Shown: positions 46,566 to 55,634, numbered from the stretch's first letter. The stretch is 64,000 nucleotides of DNA from CAZHNW01 sp942491575 (GCA_942491575.1 CALOBT010000025.1:124001-188000); one strand, 5' to 3'. Notes: a model not told the origin generated them from the letters alone. Translations and numbers: made by a program.

Positions 46566-48455
46566 TCATGGCCCCTGGGGCTTAAGTTTCATGCGGGCCC
46601 AGATCATGTGATGATCTGATGCGGTAGAGGGATGAACACCGGTTTCTATTACAGAGAATCCCCGGTGAAGGATATAATCTATTCGGTCCTTTGCTCCTGG
46701 AGCAGGTGATGTGGGAAGTTTTCCATTTCCGGTATCAATAAATGAATCGGAAAGCCCCGCATCCCTGATTCGACGGTATTCGCTCCCTGCAGTCTTCTCC
46801 GGCAGCAGGTTAAGGTCACCGCCAAAAATCATCGGTGTTTTTCCCTTGAAAAGGGGAAGTATATCATCCAGCTGCCGGTTGCGCTCTTCACGGGAAAGGC
46901 CGAGCCATGCGGCAAATGCGGAGATGTAACTTCCCCCGGCGGAAATATCTATTTTGATAATTCCACTCTGTTCCAGCTGGCTGTTTATTAACCTCTTGAG
47001 AATTTCCGGTTTAATTATATTAGCCGTTAAAAGGGCGATGCCGGTCTGATGTTCGATACAGGGAAGAAATATCTGGCGCATCCTGAGACGGTTGCCGAGC
47101 CAGAGAGCCATATCTGTGCCATAGCTGGTAACCCTGCCGCTGTCAACTTCCTGCAAAAAAACTATATCAGGTTTTAAACCTGCAATTGTCCGCGCCATTG
47201 TAGAGAGGGTATATTTCCATGAATCATTATAGCCATAGTGAACATTGTAGCTGACTACGGTAATGATATCTCCCGGTTCCTTCTGTTCTTCATCATTGAT
47301 TGAATTTAGATAAAGGCTGATAAACGAACCGGAGACGAGAACCATGAAAGAGAGAACCACCACGAGGGAGGGGCGTATCGGTGATGGCAAAGCGGCATCT
47401 TCCCTGAAAACAGGAAGAAGCATTACCAGCATTACAAAAAGGAAAATCCAGACACCCTGGTCCTTGAAAGAATAGATAAGATCCGCATAAACAAAGGTGA
47501 ATGAATATAATACGGTGGCCACAATAAAGAAAACAATACCGATTAGCACGGAACTGTTGGAGCTGCAGGGCTCCTTTTTATCCGTCATTTTTGTAAGGGC
47601 AAGCATTACCGGAAGCTGTAGAGAACTCATCGCCAACAGGGGTATGATTCCGTTAAACAGGTGCCCGGCAAGAATCCCGGCGGTCCCCCAAATCAGGGCG
47701 AGAATCCCCATTATAATGCCAGAAACTGTAACACGGCGTGCCGCGGCAATCGATGCCAGGCCCGCCAGGGTCATTAAAAGGTGAACGGTCACTGCAGTTT
47801 CGTAACCGGTTTCCGTCCATCGGGCAAGTACATGGGGCTGACCAAGAAAATTGAGCTGAATGAAGAAAAAAGCCCCCAGGGACACAGCGTCAGACAATCC
47901 GCTGTAGCGGATCTCGTGCAGATTCTTTTCTTTTCGAAGAGAAAAAACCGTACCGGCCAGGACAGTAGAGATAATAATCTGGGGAATCAGCCAGTTCTGC
48001 TGCATTGTAACATCGAAAGATGAGTTCAGTATACCGGTAATCATTAGTATAAGGACCGCAGATCCCGCCGAGAGTGCCACTTCTCTTCCGGGCATACGCG
48101 GCAGGGAAAGGATCAGATACCAGACAGATGCGGCAATAATAAACATGGCGGCGTAAAATCGAACCAGTGGCTCATCAATTGAAAGAGGTATTCTGGCGGC
48201 GAGTACTATCAGGCCCGCAGTAACCATCATTGCAGTTCCGAAACGCTTCAGGAAAAGAGAACTGCAGAGAAGAATTACAATCAGGGATATACCCGCGGCA
48301 AAATGAGGAGAAATGGTTGATTCAACAACAATATCATAGGCAAAACCAAAGACAAGGGAGAAGAATACCCTGAATGCCTGGAGCATAAAGATTATCACAA
48401 AGGTTGTGAAAAGGGTCATTTTTTTAGCATTTTCAATGACCGAGGGATTCATCAT
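46566..48455 (-). CDS. Polytopic membrane protein with C-terminal endonuclease/exonuclease/phosphatase domain (CWH43-like)
   Basis: 629 residues. Residues 1-385 hold about 12 membrane helices. Residues 395-625 are an EEP domain: 'ITVVSYNVHYGYNDSW', 'LKPDIVFLQEVDSG' (catalytic Glu), 'PMIFGGDLNLLPEK' (Asp/Asn), 'KDRIDYILHRGF', and 'STASDHHMIWARMKL' (SDHH, catalytic His). This order resembles Cwh43/PGAP2IP-type proteins, where the EEP domain acts on membrane lipids at the cell exterior. Bacterial function is unknown; lipid or glycolipid remodelling is inferred. Monocistronic by spacing. Confidence 0.82.
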   Translation of the reverse strand: MMNPSVIENAKKMTLFTTFVIIFMLQAFRVFFSLVFGFAYDIVVESTISPHFAAGISLIVILLCSSLFLKRFGTAMMVTAGLIVLAARIPLSIDEPLVRFYAAMFIIAASVWYLILSLPRMPGREVALSAGSAVLILMITGILNSSFDVTMQQNWLIPQIIISTVLAGTVFSLRKEKNLHEIRYSGLSDAVSLGAFFFIQLNFLGQPHVLARWTETGYETAVTVHLLMTLAGLASIAAARRVTVSGIIMGILALIWGTAGILAGHLFNGIIPLLAMSSLQLPVMLALTKMTDKKEPCSSNSSVLIGIVFFIVATVLYSFTFVYADLIYSFKDQGVWIFLFVMLVMLLPVFREDAALPSPIRPSLVVVLSFMVLVSGSFISLYLNSINDEEQKEPGDIITVVSYNVHYGYNDSWKYTLSTMARTIAGLKPDIVFLQEVDSGRVTSYGTDMALWLGNRLRMRQIFLPCIEHQTGIALLTANIIKPEILKRLINSQLEQSGIIKIDISAGGSYISAFAAWLGLSREERNRQLDDILPLFKGKTPMIFGGDLNLLPEKTAGSEYRRIRDAGLSDSFIDTGNGKLPTSPAPGAKDRIDYILHRGFSVIETGVHPSTASDHHMIWARMKLKPQGP

Positions 48456-48534
48456 GTAAGCGGCTCCTGATATTTTTTTTCAGATATATCTTCAATTGAT
48501 GTATTGTCAAGGAGTAAAAATATACTGCAGATCA

Positions 48535-49686
48535 TCAGTTCAAGGTCATGCCGGTGGAAGTCTCATTTTTTGCACAATGCAACTTGTGCAGTTCAATAAT
48601 CCGTTCTTTTAACAACTCAATACCGGTACCATCCTTTGCTGAACCAACAATGGCCTCGGGCCATTGGCTTTTTACGCGGTTAATTTGAGCCTCATCGTCA
48701 AGGGTATCACATTTATTAAAAAAAAGAATCGTAGGCTGATCCATGCATTCGAGCTCATATAATTCGCGGTTGACCGTCTCCATATTGGTCATAAGGTCGA
48801 GAGCATTTATGTCAATGACATGTACTATGTAATCGGCATTCTGAATATCTTCCAGTGTTGAACGAAAAGATTCAATCAGATTTGCGGGAAGATTGCGGAT
48901 AAAACCAACCGTATCGGTGAGAAGGGTTTTTCGCTCGTGATCGAGAAAGACCATCCTGGTATAGGAATCAAGGGTCGCAAAGAGGCGATTCTCAACAAAA
49001 AGATCATCATGTGCCAGAAGGTTAATAAGTGTCGATTTACCGGCATTTGTGTAACCTACCACGGCGCCGAGAAATTCGCTGCTGCGGGAACTTCGTGTTC
49101 TCGCACGGTGAGCCTGCTGTTTTTTTAATTTTCGGCTGAGGGAAGTAATTCTCCGCAGAATGTGTCTCCGGTCAGTTTCAAGCATTTTTTCACCGGGCCC
49201 CCTGGTTCCAATTCCGCCGCCGAGACGGGAAAGAACACCTCCAAGTCCCTTAAGCCTGGGAAGAATATATTTCAATTGAGCCAGTTCTACCTGAATTTTA
49301 GCCTCTGCACTCCGGGCCCTCCGGGCAAAGATATCAAGGATTACCTCGTTTCTTCCCACTACCCTGCACTTCAGGACATCCTCCAGGTTACGGATCTGTG
49401 CCGGCCTGATGTTAGTCATGTCAAAAACCACGAGTTTCAGATCTTTCTCTTTAACTATTTCCTGAAGTTTTGGTATATAGCCCTTACCTAAAATATATGC
49501 GGGATCAATTTTATCGCGTGAAACAGTTAATGAATCGACAATGATACCCCCGGCGGTTTTCACCAGCAGTTTTAACTCTTCAAGGGAATATTCCACTGCT
49601 CCTTTTGAAGCGTTCTTCATCCTGAGAGCGATTAGTAGTGATCGTTCGTCTTTTGATGAGGCTATTCTATTGACCGATGCATCCAT
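48535..49686 (-). CDS. hflX: Ribosome-associated GTPase HflX
   Basis: 383 residues. N-terminal HflX domain ('EYSLEELKLLVKTAGGIIVD', 'DPAYILGKGYIPKLQEIV'), glycine-rich linker 'RLGGGIGTRGPGEKMLETD', then GTPase motifs G1 'VVGYTNAGKSTLINLL', G3 'LTDTVGFIRNLP' and G4 'FNKCD'. Splits or rescues stalled ribosomes under stress. The start overlaps the DUF192 gene by 20 bases. Confidence 0.94.
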   Translation of the reverse strand: MDASVNRIASSKDERSLLIALRMKNASKGAVEYSLEELKLLVKTAGGIIVDSLTVSRDKIDPAYILGKGYIPKLQEIVKEKDLKLVVFDMTNIRPAQIRNLEDVLKCRVVGRNEVILDIFARRARSAEAKIQVELAQLKYILPRLKGLGGVLSRLGGGIGTRGPGEKMLETDRRHILRRITSLSRKLKKQQAHRARTRSSRSSEFLGAVVGYTNAGKSTLINLLAHDDLFVENRLFATLDSYTRMVFLDHERKTLLTDTVGFIRNLPANLIESFRSTLEDIQNADYIVHVIDINALDLMTNMETVNRELYELECMDQPTILFFNKCDTLDDEAQINRVKSQWPEAIVGSAKDGTGIELLKERIIELHKLHCAKNETSTGMTLN

Positions 49687-50146
49687 TAAGTAAGACCCTG
49701 CTACCCTTTCTTATTTTGTGTCTTTTAAACCAGCCCTGTTTCATTTCCAGGGCATATCTTGCAGGTTTTTTTGAATTATATGTAACCGAGGTGTCCAGTG
49801 GGCGCATATCTATGAGCTGGGTAATTATGCCGCTATCATTTATATAGGCAATTGTCAAAGGCACGTAGGTATTTTTCATCCAGAAACTCCTGCAACGGGT
49901 TTCTTGGAAAATAAAAAGCATACCGCTGTTTTTGTCAAGGACTCTCCTGAACATAAGGCCATGGTTCCTCTTTTGCCAGGTATCGGCGATCTCAACACGG
50001 GCGGTAATTTTCTTTCCTTCAGAGTTAAGAATATTCAGGTTGCATGTTTTATATGCTCCGGCAGTACCTGAAGTTTCCAGGAAAATGATAGATAGAATTA
50101 GAGAGAAAAATTTAGAAGCGGTCATGGTATTCGATACGAAGGACAC
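49667..50146 (-). CDS. DUF192-family secreted protein
   Basis: 159 residues from GTG 50146, or 152 from ATG 50125, which places a signal peptide (FFSLILSIIFLETSGTAGA) at the very N-terminus. The DUF192 core is clear: 'VEIADTWQKRNHGLMFRRVL', 'GMLFIFQETRCRSFWMKNT', 'PLTIAYINDSGIITQLIDM' and 'ARYALEMKQGWFKRHKIRKG'. A small beta-barrel family of unknown function, usually periplasmic. Overlaps the outer-membrane gene upstream and hflX downstream. Confidence 0.85.
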   Translation of the reverse strand: MSFVSNTMTASKFFSLILSIIFLETSGTAGAYKTCNLNILNSEGKKITARVEIADTWQKRNHGLMFRRVLDKNSGMLFIFQETRCRSFWMKNTYVPLTIAYINDSGIITQLIDMRPLDTSVTYNSKKPARYALEMKQGWFKRHKIRKGSRVLLNGCIGQ

Positions 50147-50840
50147 GGCTCATGGATTCTCCCGGCTGATAGAGGAAGCCGAGTTCGATACTCAATGAGT
50201 CCATATATGTATATCTGAAACCAAAATTCAAAAGCCATTGCTCAGGGTCTCTTAAATCCCAGTAAATCCTTTCAACTTCCCCCTTAATCCTGAAAAAATC
50301 ACCCAGTGGAAAATCAAGGGCAAAATAATATGAAGTTTCATCCCCGTCAAAATACGGCTGAGTAGGCATTCTTACGCCGAAGCTGAAAAACTGTTCTCCA
50401 CCAAGAAGAAATATCGGTTTGGTTACTGCGATGTATGGCCCGTATATCATACGGTTAAGGTCATTGCTGCTGCCTTCAACCTTCCCCTGCCTCCCGATGA
50501 AAAAGGAATCATAGCCGAGGGCAATTGAAATGGGCCACGCCTCCCAGCCATCCGTGAGCTTAATCCGGGCGATTACTCCCGGTACATTTGGTTGAGGTTT
50601 TTCCGTACCGATGGCACCCTGGAGATCCAGGGAAACCCCAAGGTAAATATTATCATGGAGTCCTATAAGGGTTTTCAGTTCGATCCCGCCGCTTTCATAG
50701 CCCAGCATCGATACATGATATGCACCCCTGCCGATTGTGAATGCAGTGGGTGTATCGATTGCGACGATGTTTCGCTGTTGACTATAGAGTGAAACGGTTA
50801 CCCAGAACAGAATGAGTAAAATTAATAGTGTTTTTTTCAT
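50112..50840 (-). CDS. Outer-membrane beta-barrel protein of unknown function
   Basis: 242 residues. Signal peptide 1-20 (ending SLYSQQ). The rest is a run of amphipathic strands with glycine and aromatics ('NIYLGVSLDLQGAIG', 'ISIALGYDSFFIGRQG', 'LNFGFRYTYMDSLSIELGFL'), ending in 'RIEYHDRF' with a terminal Phe as in BamA-assembled barrels. No family name recognised. Its ribosome binding site GGAAGAG (50845-50851) lies inside one arm of a hairpin, see 50847-50879. Confidence 0.72.
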   Translation of the reverse strand: MKKTLLILLILFWVTVSLYSQQRNIVAIDTPTAFTIGRGAYHVSMLGYESGGIELKTLIGLHDNIYLGVSLDLQGAIGTEKPQPNVPGVIARIKLTDGWEAWPISIALGYDSFFIGRQGKVEGSSNDLNRMIYGPYIAVTKPIFLLGGEQFFSFGVRMPTQPYFDGDETSYYFALDFPLGDFFRIKGEVERIYWDLRDPEQWLLNFGFRYTYMDSLSIELGFLYQPGESMSRVLRIEYHDRF

Positions 50841-50846
50841 ATATCT

Positions 50847-50879
50847 CTTCCGACATAATTCTATAATTATTGTCGGAAG
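50847..50879 (-). promoter_or_regulatory. Hairpin overlapping the ribosome binding site of the outer-membrane gene
   Basis: Arms CTTCCGACA (50847-50855) and TGTCGGAAG (50871-50879) pair perfectly. An inner TAATT/AATTA stem with one bulged T closes a 4-base loop. On the minus strand the 3' arm contains most of the SD GGAAGAG, 4 bases before the AUG at 50840. It could be a translational switch or thermometer, or a weak terminator after rph. Confidence 0.55.
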
Positions 50880-50942
50880 TTAAAGCAAAACGCTTAATAA
50901 ATAGATAAAAATAGGCTAAATATTTCGAGGGATATAACCGGA

Positions 50943-51641
50943 TCAGTACTTATTCTGAATATTGATAATACTGCGAATTCCTTCTGCGGCACAATCAATA
51001 ATTTTGTCCATTTCATCCCGGGAAAAGGTATTCCCTTCTCCGGTGCCCTGGACTTCAATAAAATTATTATCACCGTCCATGACTACATTCATGTCTACAT
51101 CCGCCTGGGAGTCTTCTTTATAATCGAGATCAAGAAAAACTTCCCCCCCAATGAGCCCAACAGAAATTGCAGCAACATTTGTTTTTATCGGAGTTGCTTC
51201 TATCAGGTTTTCCCGGATCATTTTATCAATACACCTTTTCAGGGCAATAAAGCCCCCTGAGATGGATGCAGTGCGGGTACCCCCGTCAGCCTCAAGGACA
51301 TCACAATCAATTGTGATGCTGTAACCGTTCAATTTCTCAAGGTCTACAACACCCCTGATGGCACGGCCGATTAATCTTTGAATTTCCACAGACCGCCCGT
51401 CTCTTTTCATAAGGGGACGTCTGCTGCGCGGATTAGTTGAATAAGGGAGAAGGGAATATTCCGCGGTGAGCCAGCCCTTCCCTTTCATGGCTGCATGGTC
51501 AGGTACATCGTCACTGACACTGGCGGCACATATAATCCGGGTATTTCCCATTTCAAAAAGCACTGAACTATATGCCCTGCCGCAAAAATCAGGTGTTATC
51601 CTGATATTTCTCATTTCATTATTTTTTCTCGAGTTCCTCAT
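50943..51641 (-). CDS. rph: Ribonuclease PH
   Basis: Phosphorolytic 3' exonuclease for tRNA maturation, 232 residues from ATG 51641. The N-terminus 'MRNSRKNNEMRNIRI' aligns with the usual MRPDGRxxDELRPVxI. Further motifs: 'GKGWLTAEYSLLPYSTNPRSR', 'GRSVEIQRLIGRAIRGVVD', 'IDCDVLEADGGTRTASISG' and 'EVQGTGEGNTFSRDEMD'. The start overlaps the PorV-like gene by 23 bases, so translation is coupled. Confidence 0.95.
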   Translation of the reverse strand: MRNSRKNNEMRNIRITPDFCGRAYSSVLFEMGNTRIICAASVSDDVPDHAAMKGKGWLTAEYSLLPYSTNPRSRRPLMKRDGRSVEIQRLIGRAIRGVVDLEKLNGYSITIDCDVLEADGGTRTASISGGFIALKRCIDKMIRENLIEATPIKTNVAAISVGLIGGEVFLDLDYKEDSQADVDMNVVMDGDNNFIEVQGTGEGNTFSRDEMDKIIDCAAEGIRSIINIQNKY

Positions 51642-52815
51642 CAAGGCGTTTATTCTCCTCCATCAGTTTCTTTATTTCCTGCAAATCATTTATCTTGCGG
51701 TCAATATTTTTATAATACGGATTGTAATCCTTAGTTACTTTGAATTCTTTCAGGGCACTCTCGACGTCGTTTGCCACGTAGTACTTCAGGCCCGTCCGAT
51801 AATGTTTTGTTGCTTCAATACGGTCTTCATAGGTAATAACTTTCGGTATAAGTTTAAATGAAAGGTTGATTGAATAGTTCGGGCCAAAGATGCCTGAATC
51901 AGAGTATGCAGTATCAATAATAAACGAGACATTTTTTATTGCATAATTAAAGCCGATACCGACGGAAAACATTCCCCCGTCATTGAGACGCCACCCCGCC
52001 CTCAGGGAAATCATATCGAGATAAGTAACCTCAGCCCCGAGGTTTACACGAAAACCCTCGTCAAAGCCATAAATAAAATCATAAAAATCGGAGCCATCAA
52101 TCAGACTTTCAATAAAATCAACATTAAAAGAAAACCAGTGAGTCAGCTTATAGGAAAGGCCAAATCTCATCTGCCTGGGAAGCGGATTGCCCCCTGCATT
52201 CGATCCAAGATTAAGAAAAGAAAGGCCGATGAAAAAATTTCTTACAGGTGCATCGAAGGGTGAATACATATAGAATCCCTTCATGACTCCAACATCAAAT
52301 GCTACAGAGTGAGTCTGCATTCCGTCAATAACCTGGTAGACATATTTCATTGTTGCGCCGGTATACAAAAATTGAAAATCATAACCGTAACCGGCGGTAA
52401 AGACACCATTAAGAAATGTGATGTCACCGACGACATTGCCGTCAATGTCAATTTTTTCAAATGGGGGTACCCAGAAAATTGAATGAGATACACCTAAAAA
52501 GCCATCGAATATGGGATAGGCGAAAGTAATGTTATCGAGACGTGAATCAAGAATAAGCTCCTGGTGCTGAATGCTCAACATGGGATATTTCAACGATGCC
52601 AGACCTGCCGGATTAAAGTACAATATATGAGGATCACCAATAGCTGCGGTATAGGCATTCCCCATTGCATTTGCACGGCTTCCCACTGGTATTTCCAGAA
52701 AGTCTGCACCGGACACACCGATGGTTCCGGAAGCATATGATGCCGAACCGGTAAACAAAATGGCCAGGCCACAGAAACAGTGCGTGATTGTTTTAAACAA
52801 TTTCATCGTATTCAC
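51619..52815 (-). CDS. PorV/UPF0164-family outer-membrane protein with C-terminal TPR-like tail
   Basis: 398 residues. Signal peptide 1-29. The PorV/UPF0164 hallmark 'FLEIPVGSRANAMGNAYTAA' and 'LYFNPAGLASLKYPMLSIQH' is followed by a FadL-like barrel of about 14 strands to residue 320. The last 75 residues are helical: 'EATKHYRTGLKYYVANDVES' reads as one TPR unit, followed by a coiled coil. UPF0164 proteins are common in Treponema and other spirochaetes. Possible roles are hydrophobic-compound transport or scaffold; unproven. Confidence 0.85.
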   Translation of the reverse strand: MNTMKLFKTITHCFCGLAILFTGSASYASGTIGVSGADFLEIPVGSRANAMGNAYTAAIGDPHILYFNPAGLASLKYPMLSIQHQELILDSRLDNITFAYPIFDGFLGVSHSIFWVPPFEKIDIDGNVVGDITFLNGVFTAGYGYDFQFLYTGATMKYVYQVIDGMQTHSVAFDVGVMKGFYMYSPFDAPVRNFFIGLSFLNLGSNAGGNPLPRQMRFGLSYKLTHWFSFNVDFIESLIDGSDFYDFIYGFDEGFRVNLGAEVTYLDMISLRAGWRLNDGGMFSVGIGFNYAIKNVSFIIDTAYSDSGIFGPNYSINLSFKLIPKVITYEDRIEATKHYRTGLKYYVANDVESALKEFKVTKDYNPYYKNIDRKINDLQEIKKLMEENKRLDEELEKK

Positions 52816-52906
52816 AATTATAAATAGTTCGCGCGAACAACTAAATCAAAATGTAATAATAATACCTTTGTTTTTCAATAGAGAGCAACAATTTGAGGAA
52901 AAAAAT

Positions 52907-52922
52907 AAGCCCAATTGGGCTT
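52907..52922 (-). terminator. Terminator after the unknown gene at 52953
   Basis: AAGCCC/GGGCTT stem with an AATT loop, followed on the minus strand by ATTTTTTT toward 52899. Also has a T run on the plus strand, so it could act in both directions. Confidence 0.78.
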
Positions 52923-52952
52923 TTTGTATACATTTATCATAACCCCGTATAC

Positions 52953-54125
52953 TCAAGTTAAAATATCTCCGAGAATATCAACCAATCCATTGGCTGATTC
53001 TGAGTCATAACTTTTTAATGAAAATGCATTTTCAAAAACGTTATTCATTTCTTTAATCAATATTTCCATAACAGGAAGCTTCCCTCCCGGCAGAAAGCAA
53101 ACCATAGTACCCAGCCAGAGGTTATAAATATCAATGTCCGCATCAATAAGTCTTTTCATTTTGGAAGCCATAAACGATAAGGCTGCAATAAATTGCTGTC
53201 CAGGTTTAACTTTTATGACCACTGTAATTGAGTTTTTCATTTTTTTGGAAATCTGACGCAGCATATCGAGTTCCGTTAAAACATATTCGAGGGAGTCTCT
53301 ATCAATTTTACCTCGAGGGGAATCCTTTTTAATCTCTGCGACCATCAGCATGAGTGGAATGCTGCAATTTCTTTTTAATGAACCTGTAACTTCTTCTGCT
53401 GTCAAACTGTCACCAGCGCTGCAGACACAAAGGATAAGAGGTTCTACCTTTGTTGTCAACTTTTCTTCCCGCCCGCTATTTGATGAATCATGCAGAGATG
53501 GAATAATCGATTCTAAATCCAGAAAGCCAATTGACCCTTCTGCATAGGAATCAAAATATTGACTGAAGCCGCCATGGCTCATCTCGCCTTCAAAACTTTT
53601 TGATGTAACCACATGAAAACCATTACTCAATGAAGGAAACAAAAGATCATGAAAACCAATTATTAAATCGTTTAGGGCTCCATTTTCCATCATTGAAAAG
53701 ACAGGGACGTAGGCATTCATTTTCATATCAAGCTGTAAAACAGCATATCCTGAGAATTCAGGAATAGAGGATGACAGTGCATCAAAAATCTGCTTCCCCG
53801 TCTCCAGCCTGCCTCCCTTATTTATAACGGGGCCATAATGGAAATATGGATGAATATCATTGAGTTCATTCATATTTTTAACTTCATAAAATAATCGATG
53901 AAGAGCCTTCAGCAATTCATTGGGTCCCATATCCTCCTTTGTCTCAACCTGGGGGGATGGAATAATAACTTCACCTTCATCTTCCTGATCTTCATTGCGG
54001 GTAATTCTGGAGACAAGGTCCCTCAATTCGGGAGTAAATGTCCGCTCACGTATGATATTGACTTCTTTCTTTTCAGTCACATCATGAGAACTATCATTGA
54101 TTTCTGTTTGAATGGCATCAGCCAT
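52953..54125 (-). CDS. Conserved-looking protein of unknown function
   Basis: 390 residues, soluble, acidic N-terminus (residues 1-70) then a folded body. No signal peptide or membrane helix. Residues 75-200 ('GKQIFDALSSSIPEFSGYAV' and following strands) are arranged like a degenerate GAF-type sensor domain. The C-terminal part (205-385) is mixed alpha/beta. I do not recognise a family and assign no function. Codon use looks like the neighbours. It is 15 bp after nadA and closed by its own terminator, so nadA and this gene form a small operon. Confidence 0.6.
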   Translation of the reverse strand: MADAIQTEINDSSHDVTEKKEVNIIRERTFTPELRDLVSRITRNEDQEDEGEVIIPSPQVETKEDMGPNELLKALHRLFYEVKNMNELNDIHPYFHYGPVINKGGRLETGKQIFDALSSSIPEFSGYAVLQLDMKMNAYVPVFSMMENGALNDLIIGFHDLLFPSLSNGFHVVTSKSFEGEMSHGGFSQYFDSYAEGSIGFLDLESIIPSLHDSSNSGREEKLTTKVEPLILCVCSAGDSLTAEEVTGSLKRNCSIPLMLMVAEIKKDSPRGKIDRDSLEYVLTELDMLRQISKKMKNSITVVIKVKPGQQFIAALSFMASKMKRLIDADIDIYNLWLGTMVCFLPGGKLPVMEILIKEMNNVFENAFSLKSYDSESANGLVDILGDILT

Positions 54126-54140
54126 AAATTATTCTCCGAA

Positions 54141-55049
54141 TCAGGATAACTTGAGCATACGGTCGAGAGCTTTTCGTGCTGCTTCACGTATATCATTATT
54201 GACGGTAATTTCCGTCTCCTCATTTAGTAAAGAGTTGTATATTTTTTCAGGAGTGATCTTTTTCATATTGGGACAGATAAATGTACTCGAAGCGGGAATA
54301 TATTCAATATGGGGAGCAACGGATCTGAGTTTCACAATCATATCCATTTCAGTACCCACGATAATTTTTTTGGCATTAGTCTCCTGAACGAATTTAACCA
54401 TTTTACCTGTTGAACACACTTCGTCAGCCTTATTGATGACCTCCGGCCTGCATTCAGGATGGACCATTACGAGGGCATCTGGATGCTTTGCCTTGATTTC
54501 ATCCAGAAGCTCCGGAGTAAAATTTTCATGTGTGGGACAAAATCCCTTCCAGAGGATTATCTCCTTATCGGTAAATCTTTGAGCATATTGTCCAAGGTTG
54601 CGGTCGGGGACAAAAATTATTTTTTCAGCATCCACCTTCTGTACAATATCTATGGCATTTGAGGAAGTACAGATTACATCGGAGAGGGCCTTCACTGCTG
54701 CTGAAGAATTAATATAGGTTATAACCGTTGCATCGGGATGCTCTTTTTTCATCTCGATCAGGTCTTCCGTCTCCGCCATATCAGCCATTGGACAGCCCGC
54801 TGATGGTTCCGGTAAAAGAACCTTCTTCTGGGGAGAAAGAATTGATGCGGATTCAGCCATAAAGTGAACACCACAAAAAATAATTATATCGGCGTCATTA
54901 TCAGCGGCAATTCTGGACAATTCAAGGGAATCGCCGGTAACATGGGCAATTTCCTGAATTTCTTCAGGCTGGTAATTATGGGCCAGGATTATTGCATTTT
55001 TATCTTCAGCGAGCTTTTTTATCTTTTTTTTAAGATCCATTATAATCAC
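54141..55049 (-). CDS. nadA: Quinolinate synthase A
   Basis: 4Fe-4S enzyme condensing iminoaspartate with DHAP in NAD synthesis. 302 residues. Seen: 'IILAHNYQPEEIQEIAHVTGDSL', 'IFCGVHFMAESASILSP', 'LPEPSAGCPMADMAE', 'VICTSSNAIDIV' and 'MVHPECRPEVINKADEVCSTG'. The three cluster cysteines fall in CGVHFM, CTSSN and CRPEV. The partner genes nadB and nadC are not in the window. Confidence 0.95.
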   Translation of the reverse strand: MIIMDLKKKIKKLAEDKNAIILAHNYQPEEIQEIAHVTGDSLELSRIAADNDADIIIFCGVHFMAESASILSPQKKVLLPEPSAGCPMADMAETEDLIEMKKEHPDATVITYINSSAAVKALSDVICTSSNAIDIVQKVDAEKIIFVPDRNLGQYAQRFTDKEIILWKGFCPTHENFTPELLDEIKAKHPDALVMVHPECRPEVINKADEVCSTGKMVKFVQETNAKKIIVGTEMDMIVKLRSVAPHIEYIPASSTFICPNMKKITPEKIYNSLLNEETEITVNNDIREAARKALDRMLKLS

Positions 55050-55513
55050 TCCGGGAAATAATAGTACAGTTCACTTTACCTCTCTGCTGATTGATGTAAA
55101 GTATTATTTCATTCGGTATTTAAACTTCAATTTGGTATTTAAAAACCGGAGAGAAGGCACCAAAAGAGGTACTCACTTTTGGTGTTTCTTTTTTGTTGTA
55201 CTGAAATATATCCTATTACATACTCCCTCCGGGGGCCTCTTTTGTCTCGCCACAAAAGAGACAAAAAGGCGCTCTTCAATCGCAAGAGAGACTCCACGGA
55301 CGGGAGAGCACTTCGTGTGCTCCGCCCTATAACTTTATTCAAACCATACTGTCATCCATGACAGCCCTTAAGTATCAAGTAAGCCCCAGCATTTTATCTT
55401 ACCCCGATGCAAAGGACATTTTTTCATTTTTTGAAATTTTTTCTATAATTTTTATTGACACAGAAGGCATCTATTTGTTATTAACCTTCTTGTTGCTAAG
55501 CAACAACCTACAT
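55050..55513. other. 464-bp intergenic region with a cluster of hairpins before tRNA-Asn
   Basis: No credible gene. Four or more hairpins follow each other: 55158-55166 with 55076+100 offset arm 55176-55184 (CACCAAAAG/CTTTTGGTG, followed by a T-rich run); 55237-55245 with 55252-55260 (CTCTTTTGT/ACAAAAGAG); 55272-55276 with 55284-55288; 55303-55311 with 55315-55323. TTTTGTCTC (55240-55248) can alternatively pair with GAGACAAAA (55258-55266), excluding the second hairpin. The right part holds the tRNA promoter. Confidence 0.6.
55455..55483 (+). promoter_or_regulatory. Putative promoter for tRNA-Asn
   Basis: -35 TTGACA at 55455-55460, a 17-18 bp spacer, -10 TTATTA or TATTAA (55478-55484). A small TTGTTGC-TAA-GCAACAA hairpin (55490-55506) lies between it and the tRNA. 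Confidence 0.5.
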
Positions 55514-55586
55514 TCCCCTGTAGCTCAGCTGGTAGAGCAATTGGCTGTTAACCAATGGGTCGTTGGTTCGAGTCCAACCGGGGGAG
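55514..55586 (+). tRNA. tRNA-Asn (anticodon GTT)
   Basis: 73 bases. Acceptor TCCCCTG pairs with CGGGGGA (55579-55585) with one G-U pair. D-stem GCTC/GAGC, anticodon stem ATTGG/CCAAT around CTGTTAA, T-arm GTTGG/CCAAC with loop TTCGAGT. CCA is not encoded. It marks the left border of the accessory region. Confidence 0.96.
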
Positions 55587-55595
55587 CATTTCAAA

Positions 55596-55634
55596 CAAAA
55601 AACCCAAAACGTCAGTTTTGGGTTTTTTGTTTTT
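55596..55634 (+). terminator. Rho-independent terminator of tRNA-Asn
   Basis: Perfect 15-bp stem 55596-55610 with 55615-55629 (ending AACCCAAAAC/GTTTTGGGTT), loop GTCA, then a T run. Confidence 0.88.

Noticed and set aside
55130..55361. Small protein(s) in the hairpin cluster
   Set aside because: Frames on both strands are 60-90 codons, low complexity, shift across the palindromes and have no ribosome binding site.
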